Positions 12,665-12,918 of a stretch of 12,918 nucleotides of DNA are shown piece by piece; the first letter of the stretch is position 1, and every line of letters begins with the position of its first letter. Made by a program: the position numbers and the translations under genes. This DNA is from Candidatus Iainarchaeum sp. (GTDB lineage Archaea > Iainarchaeota > Iainarchaeia > Iainarchaeales > DTGL01): NCBI GenBank assembly GCA_017608995.1, contig JAFCEU010000031.1:1-12918 (forward strand), read 5' to 3'. Below the pieces are notes generated by a model. The model saw only the letters and a program-made list of their open reading frames with translations, made no database searches and was not told the DNA's origin.

Positions 12665-12918
12665 GCGTTGTTCACCTGCTTATTTATATCACCAAAGTAC
12701 TGCCTGAATTTTTCTGTTGTTCTTAGCAGATAGGTCCTTCCGAATGGCTCGCGCACAACAAAACCCTCATTGACCAAAAGTTTTATGTGATCGTAAGCTT
12801 TATTGTTCCTATATTTCACCACATGCGATTGTGGGATTGGTTCTTTTACAGCTATAAGCGCGAGCGTTCTTTGCACCGCTTTATTCATCTCTGCTTTAGT
12901 GGCTAAATGCCTAACCTT
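12661..12918 (-). CDS. scpB: Segregation and condensation protein B, C-terminal part (5' end outside window)
   Basis: The last 85 residues of ScpB, the winged-helix kleisin partner of the SMC-ScpAB complex that organises and segregates chromosomes. The reading frame is open to the window edge, so the gene is partial. The visible sequence KVRHLATKAEMNKAVQR then TLALIAVKEPIPQSHVVKY (about 18-36), then YDHIKLLVNEGFV and EKFRQYFGD match the second winged helix of ScpB, including the usual LAIIAYKQPI-like helix and the closing T-x-EFLxYFGL-like motif. The ATG at 12888 is inside this conserved block and is not the true start. The stop TGA overlaps the TTG start of the secreted-protein gene downstream, so the two are likely translated from one message. 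The normal neighbour scpA cannot be seen here. Confidence 0.82.
   Translation of the reverse strand, partial: KVRHLATKAEMNKAVQRTLALIAVKEPIPQSHVVKYRNNKAYDHIKLLVNEGFVVREPFGRTYLLRTTEKFRQYFGDINKQVNNA
12672..12677 (-). promoter_or_regulatory. Shine-Dalgarno AGGTGA deciding a TTG start
   Basis: AGGTGA (12677-12672) lies inside the last codons of scpB and ends 7 nt before the TTG at 12664. It matches the archaeal 16S rRNA 3'-end complement and supports the TTG as the true start of the 990-aa secreted protein. Confidence 0.65.

Noticed and set aside
1..12918. CRISPR arrays, insertion sequences or transposase genes
   Set aside because: No regularly spaced repeats, terminal inverted repeats or transposase/integrase motifs were found in either strand.

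Overview
The window looks archaeal. The serine tRNA gene carries an 80-nt intron at position 37/38 whose two junctions fold into a textbook bulge-helix-bulge. Neither tRNA gene encodes its 3' CCA. Several genes have TATA/BRE-like elements about 25 nt from the presumed transcription start, and the Shine-Dalgarno sequences are of the GGTGA type. Orc1/Cdc6-like, ScpB, bifunctional Nnr and membrane pyrophosphatase proteins fit. AT-richness, tight packing, a reduced Orc1/Cdc6 protein and large Cys-rich secreted proteins suggest a small-genome (DPANN-like) lineage, but that placement is inference.

Layout. Bases 1-874, minus strand: tRNA-Leu(GAG), a PPC/DUF296-domain protein, and the intron-containing tRNA-Ser(UGA). 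Bases 1023-2608, plus strand: a small winged-helix protein and a DUF1704 (MATCAP-like) zinc carboxypeptidase homologue. A 186-bp convergent gap follows, holding a strong imperfect hairpin (2645-2688) and a T-run palindrome. Bases 2795-4153, minus strand: bifunctional NAD(P)HX epimerase/dehydratase (Nnr), divergent from the next block across an 84-bp promoter region. Bases 4238-9023, plus strand: an (alpha/alpha)6-barrel glycoside-hydrolase-like protein, a membrane ion-pumping pyrophosphatase, an MBL-fold hydrolase and an Orc1/Cdc6-type AAA+ protein without a C-terminal winged helix. Bases 9027-12918, minus strand: the 3' end of scpB, then a 990-aa secreted protein and a 223-aa Cys-rich membrane-anchored protein, apparently one translationally coupled operon.

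How they fit together. Most of the window is housekeeping: tRNAs, repair of damaged NAD(P)H, PPi-driven ion pumping, and chromosome maintenance (Orc1/Cdc6-like, ScpB). The most unusual locus is the scpB-linked secreted pair. The large protein joins a signal peptide, an uncharacterised N-terminal half, a Cys-rich segment, a lysozyme/glucosaminidase-like domain and a C-terminal metzincin-type zinc protease. Its partner is a type I membrane protein with an eight-Cys juxtamembrane module. Together they look like a cell-surface machine for cutting both glycans and proteins, perhaps of a partner cell or of the cell's own envelope. This is the best candidate here for an undescribed system.
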